Assembly (NCBI GenBank): GCA_002772605.1
Contig: PFDS01000057.1
Location: 1 to 16,670 of the forward strand
From: Candidatus Peregrinibacteria bacterium CG10_big_fil_rev_8_21_14_0_10_49_16
Lineage (GTDB): Bacteria; Patescibacteriota; Gracilibacteria; Peribacterales; Peribacteraceae
Reading direction: 5' to 3'
Length of the DNA stretch: 16,670 nucleotides
The translations under genes and the position numbers were made by a program. The notes under the pieces are model-generated. The model did no database searches, was not told the origin of the DNA, and saw only the letters and a list, made by a program, of their open reading frames with translations. Shown piece by piece: positions 14,073-16,670 of the stretch (positions are counted from its first letter, which is position 1; each line of letters opens with the position of its first letter).

Positions 14073-15055
14073 ATTTTGGAGTGATTGTAGTACTCCCGGT
14101 ACCACTCAACGAACTTTGGAATGCCTTCTTGTATGCGTGTCCTGGGTTCGTAGTCGAGGAGGTTTTGCGCTTTTGCAATATCAGCTGCAGTTTGCACGAC
14201 GTCTCCCGGTTGCATGGGGAGGAACTGTTTCTCTGCTTCTTTTCCACAGCACTCTTCGATCATCTTCACGAAATCCATGAGTTCTTCTGTGTGTCCGCCT
14301 CCAAGGTTGAAAATCTCACAGGGAAAATTCTTATCGAGTGCGCTGAGGATGCCGGAAACGATGTCATCCACGTACGTCCAGTCGCGGCGCATTTTTCCCT
14401 CTCCGAAGATTTGCAGAGGTTGATTGTTGAGAATCCAGTCTGTGAAGAGGAACAGAGCCATATCTGGACGTCCCCACGGTCCGTATACGGTAAAAAAACG
14501 AAGGCCCGTGGAGTGCAGTCCGTAGCGTTTGTGGTAGACGCGCGCTTCCAATTCATTGGCTTTTTTCGTCATACCGTAGAGAGATGCCTGGTCATCGGTG
14601 GCATCTGTTTCGCTGAAAGGTGTTTTCTCGTTATCGCCGTAGACGGCACTGGTGGAAGCGTATACGAGTCCGCCAACGTCGTTTTGTCGTGCGAGATCAA
14701 TGACAGTATGGAAACCGAGGATATTATCCTGAATGAAGTCATTCGGATGTTCGATTGAGTGACGCACTCCTGCCTGCGCTGCCAAGTGGCATACGCGTGT
14801 TTCCACTTCGTAGTCTTTGTCGTCTGTTTTCAGGAGATCGAATGCTTTCTGAAGTGTTGCACTGTCTTTAATGTCACCGCGAATGATTTTGAAGTTCTTG
14901 TGCTGTTCTAGTGCCTCGTTTCGTTTTTCTTTCAGGGTAGCATCATAGTAGGGATTGAAGTTATCCAATCCAACGACCGTATCGCCACGCTTCAGAAGAG
15001 CCTGCGCCGTATGGAACCCAATGAATCCTGCTGATCCTGTGAGGAGAATATTCAT
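14069..15055 (-). CDS. UDP-glucuronate 4-epimerase-like SDR
   Basis: A 328-residue extended SDR likely to interconvert UDP-glucuronate and UDP-galacturonate. The NAD motif is TGSAGFIG (6-13). The active site has ASTSAVYG (133-140) and Tyr160-x3-Lys164. DNFNPYYDATLKEKR (31-45) and LRFFTVYGPWGRPDMALFLFT (185-205) are the diagnostic stretches of the GAE/LspL branch of UDP-uronate epimerases. The UDP-glucose dehydrogenase two genes upstream in the same operon would supply UDP-glucuronate, which supports the call. ATG 15055 overlaps the stop of the small membrane protein gene by 4 bases, and its own stop overlaps the flavoprotein start by 4, so translation of the three is probably coupled. A weak AGGA lies too close to the ATG to be a normal ribosome site. 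Confidence 0.9.
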   Translation of the reverse strand: MNILLTGSAGFIGFHTAQALLKRGDTVVGLDNFNPYYDATLKEKRNEALEQHKNFKIIRGDIKDSATLQKAFDLLKTDDKDYEVETRVCHLAAQAGVRHSIEHPNDFIQDNILGFHTVIDLARQNDVGGLVYASTSAVYGDNEKTPFSETDATDDQASLYGMTKKANELEARVYHKRYGLHSTGLRFFTVYGPWGRPDMALFLFTDWILNNQPLQIFGEGKMRRDWTYVDDIVSGILSALDKNFPCEIFNLGGGHTEELMDFVKMIEECCGKEAEKQFLPMQPGDVVQTAADIAKAQNLLDYEPRTRIQEGIPKFVEWYREYYNHSKI

Positions 15056-15303
15056 GTTTCCTGCTTGGGAAGACGGTCTGCTCCCATTTGCATGTGCAGT
15101 TCTTCAACTTGCTTCTGAAGTTCGTTGAACTGTTTCTTATCTTCCTTTGCACTCAACCAGGAATTGAAGAAAGCAGCGATGCCGACGCCGATCAATATTC
15201 CGAAGAAGAGTGTTGCAAGAAAACGCGCAAAACCGCCGGTTTTGACGATGGTCTTTTCCACGCGTTCAATTTGTCTGGATGGCTGATTCTGGGATTCGTT
15301 CAT
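15052..15303 (-). CDS. Small single-pass membrane protein with coiled coil
   Basis: An 83-residue protein of unknown function. It has a polar N-terminus (1-24), one hydrophobic helix FLATLFFGILIGVGIAAFF (28-46), and a charged, heptad-like C-terminal helix (about 52-73, KKQFNELQKQVEELHMQM) that could form a coiled coil. ATG 15303 is preferred; the open frame reaches 15360 but lies within the UDP-glucose dehydrogenase gene. It overlaps that gene by 38 bases and the epimerase gene by 4 bases (ATGA). No Shine-Dalgarno sequence is visible. Being locked between two enzymes that act in sequence, it might tether them to the membrane, but that is a guess. Confidence 0.65.
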   Translation of the reverse strand: MNESQNQPSRQIERVEKTIVKTGGFARFLATLFFGILIGVGIAAFFNSWLSAKEDKKQFNELQKQVEELHMQMGADRLPKQET

Positions 15304-16651
15304 GAGAATGGGGAAAGGCGGGGGTAGTGTAGCAGTGGTCTTCGCTGATGCCGATGCCATGGTAAGTCAGTCCTGTTTTTTGAATATCTTTGGGTTCGTA
15401 GATGTTGCGTCCGTCAAAGAGGTGCGTGCCTCGCATGACGTGTCGCAGTTCCTGTGTGTTGATACCACGGAAGACATCCCACTCCGTGAGAACAATCACC
15501 GCGTCTGCTCCGGTAGCAGTGTCGAGTGCAGATGTTCCGTACTGGATACGCTCTCCGAAGCGTGCTTTGGCATTTTCTATAGCCACAGGGTCAAAGACAC
15601 GGATGGTGTGGCCTGCTTCGAGTAGTAGCGGAATGAGGTCGCAACTTGGTGCATCACGCATGTCATCTGTTTTCGGTTTGAAGGAGAGTCCCCATACTGC
15701 GACAGTGGCGTGCTCAGGGAGTGCATTGAGAAGTTTCTGAAAGAAGCGCTGCCTCTGTCTTTCGTTGATTTCGTGTGTTGCTTCCACGATGGGCATAGGA
15801 ATGCCGGTGTGACGACTCAGAGCAATGAGTGCTTTCACATCCTTCGGGAAACAACTCCCTCCATAGCCAATTCCTGCATGGAGGAAACGTGGACCAATGC
15901 GATGATCGAGTCCCATCCCTTTTGCTACATCGCGAATGTTTGCACCTTTCTCTTCGCACAGTTCAGATAGCATGTTCACGAACGAGATCTTGGTTGCGAG
16001 GAAGGCATTGCTTGCGTACTTCACGATTTCCGCACTTTCTCGGTTCATGAAGATGATGGGATTCTCCGTTCGCGTCACTGGCCGATAAATTTCTTCCATC
16101 AAATCTTTCGCAATGGGGTTATTGTTGATTCCGACAAGAACGCGATCTGGTTTGAGCGTGTCAGACACAGCGCATCCTTCCCGAAGGAATTCCGGGTTAG
16201 AGATAACGGGAATGTGGTAGGGAAGGCCGCGTTCCTGCAGGATGGCAGCCATGCGCGCTTCACATTCGCTTCCTGTCCCAATGGGAACCGTGGATTTATT
16301 GACGAAGACGAGATTATGGTTGGCAAGACGCGCGACGTCTTCACACACGTGGTACACAATACGTAAGTCGGCACTGAAATCTTCATTGGGCGGTGTGCCA
16401 ACGGCACTGAAGACAACGGATGATTCGTCGATCGCTTCGGCAAGATTTGTTGTGAAAATCAGACGGCCGCTTGCTAAGTTTCTCTGAAGAATCTCTTCCA
16501 GTCCCGGTTCGTAGATCGGGCTTTTGCCACTCTTGATCATCGTGATTTTCTTCTCATCGATATCCATGCCGACGACCTGATGTCCGAATTCCGCAAAGCA
16601 GACAGCGGTCGTCAAGCCCACGTAGCCGGTGCCAATAATGGCGATTTGCAT
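15266..16651 (-). CDS. ugd: UDP-glucose 6-dehydrogenase
   Basis: A 461-residue enzyme oxidising UDP-glucose to UDP-glucuronate with 2 NAD+. Visible motifs are GTGYVG (7-12), SPIYEPGLEE (44-53), VGTPP (84-88), NKSTVPIGTG (118-127), NPEFLREG (152-159), KYASNAFLATKISF (211-224), the catalytic Cys267 in GYGGSCFPKD with Lys271, and WGLSFKPKTDDMRDAPS (320-336). It is slightly longer than typical members because about 27 residues follow the usual HGIG end (431-434); this tail overlaps the next gene. ATG 16651 begins directly with the Rossmann strand and lies 6 bases after a TATACT box. It heads a four-gene operon running to 12546 and feeds the UDP-glucuronate epimerase in it. Confidence 0.95.
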   Translation of the reverse strand: MQIAIIGTGYVGLTTAVCFAEFGHQVVGMDIDEKKITMIKSGKSPIYEPGLEEILQRNLASGRLIFTTNLAEAIDESSVVFSAVGTPPNEDFSADLRIVYHVCEDVARLANHNLVFVNKSTVPIGTGSECEARMAAILQERGLPYHIPVISNPEFLREGCAVSDTLKPDRVLVGINNNPIAKDLMEEIYRPVTRTENPIIFMNRESAEIVKYASNAFLATKISFVNMLSELCEEKGANIRDVAKGMGLDHRIGPRFLHAGIGYGGSCFPKDVKALIALSRHTGIPMPIVEATHEINERQRQRFFQKLLNALPEHATVAVWGLSFKPKTDDMRDAPSCDLIPLLLEAGHTIRVFDPVAIENAKARFGERIQYGTSALDTATGADAVIVLTEWDVFRGINTQELRHVMRGTHLFDGRNIYEPKDIQKTGLTYHGIGISEDHCYTTPAFPHSHERIPESAIQTN

Positions 16652-16657
16652 GACAAG

Positions 16658-16663
16658 AGTATA
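16658..16663 (-). promoter_or_regulatory. -10 box (TATACT) for the ugd operon
   Basis: TATACT on the minus strand lies exactly 6 bases before the ATG at 16651, in the context CCCTATACT also found before the SDR gene at 10415. The -35 region is beyond the window edge. Confidence 0.6.
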
Positions 16664-16670
16664 GGGAAAG

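Overview
The window is a compact, accessory-looking stretch of a bacterial chromosome devoted mainly to making nucleotide sugars and assembling an extracellular or lipid-linked glycan. Base composition looks close to balanced. TAA, TAG and TGA all serve as stops, so the standard bacterial code applies. Same-strand genes usually overlap (by 4, 19, 23, 35 or 38 bases), and almost no start codon has a Shine-Dalgarno sequence. Such tight packing and the gene set would fit a small-genome lineage such as Patescibacteria/CPR (for example Peribacteria-like), but this is an inference from style; no marker gene proves it. There is no tRNA, rRNA, CRISPR array, transposase or integrase in view.

The genes form six blocks of alternating direction. 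(1) 1-2885, plus: the C-terminal part of a beta-helix protein cut by the window edge, a VTC-domain polyphosphate-polymerase-like protein and a DUF4956 membrane protein. (2) 2992-4287, minus: a TviB/WbpA-type UDP-HexNAc 6-dehydrogenase. (3) 4331-8646, plus: a polytopic membrane protein, GDP-mannose 4,6-dehydratase, a GtrA-like membrane protein and a UDP-galactopyranose-mutase-like flavoprotein. (4) 8741-10415, minus: an extended SDR and a SAM methyltransferase. (5) 10480-12631, plus: a dolichol-phosphate-mannose-synthase-like GT2 and a GT39/GT-C-like membrane glycosyltransferase. (6) 12546-16651, minus: UDP-glucose 6-dehydrogenase, a small membrane coiled-coil protein, a UDP-glucuronate 4-epimerase-like enzyme and a second flavoprotein of the same family.

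Together these enzymes could turn UDP-glucose into UDP-glucuronate and UDP-galacturonate, UDP-GlcNAc/GalNAc into the corresponding uronate, and GDP-mannose into GDP-4-keto-6-deoxymannose. Mannose (or another sugar) could be loaded on polyprenyl phosphate and passed by GT-C enzymes to a glycan outside the membrane. The first block is a separate module of the CotH/VTC/DUF4956 type.

The non-coding DNA is short but unusually structured. Nearly every transcription-unit start carries a TATACT-like -10 box only 6-10 bases before the start codon, which predicts leaderless mRNAs. One divergent promoter is a perfect inverted repeat holding both -10 boxes. The other contains a telomere-like four-tract G repeat. 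The two non-overlapping convergent junctions carry two copies of the same two-hairpin element, whose stems differ by compensatory changes while the loop is conserved. This element is the best candidate here for something undescribed.
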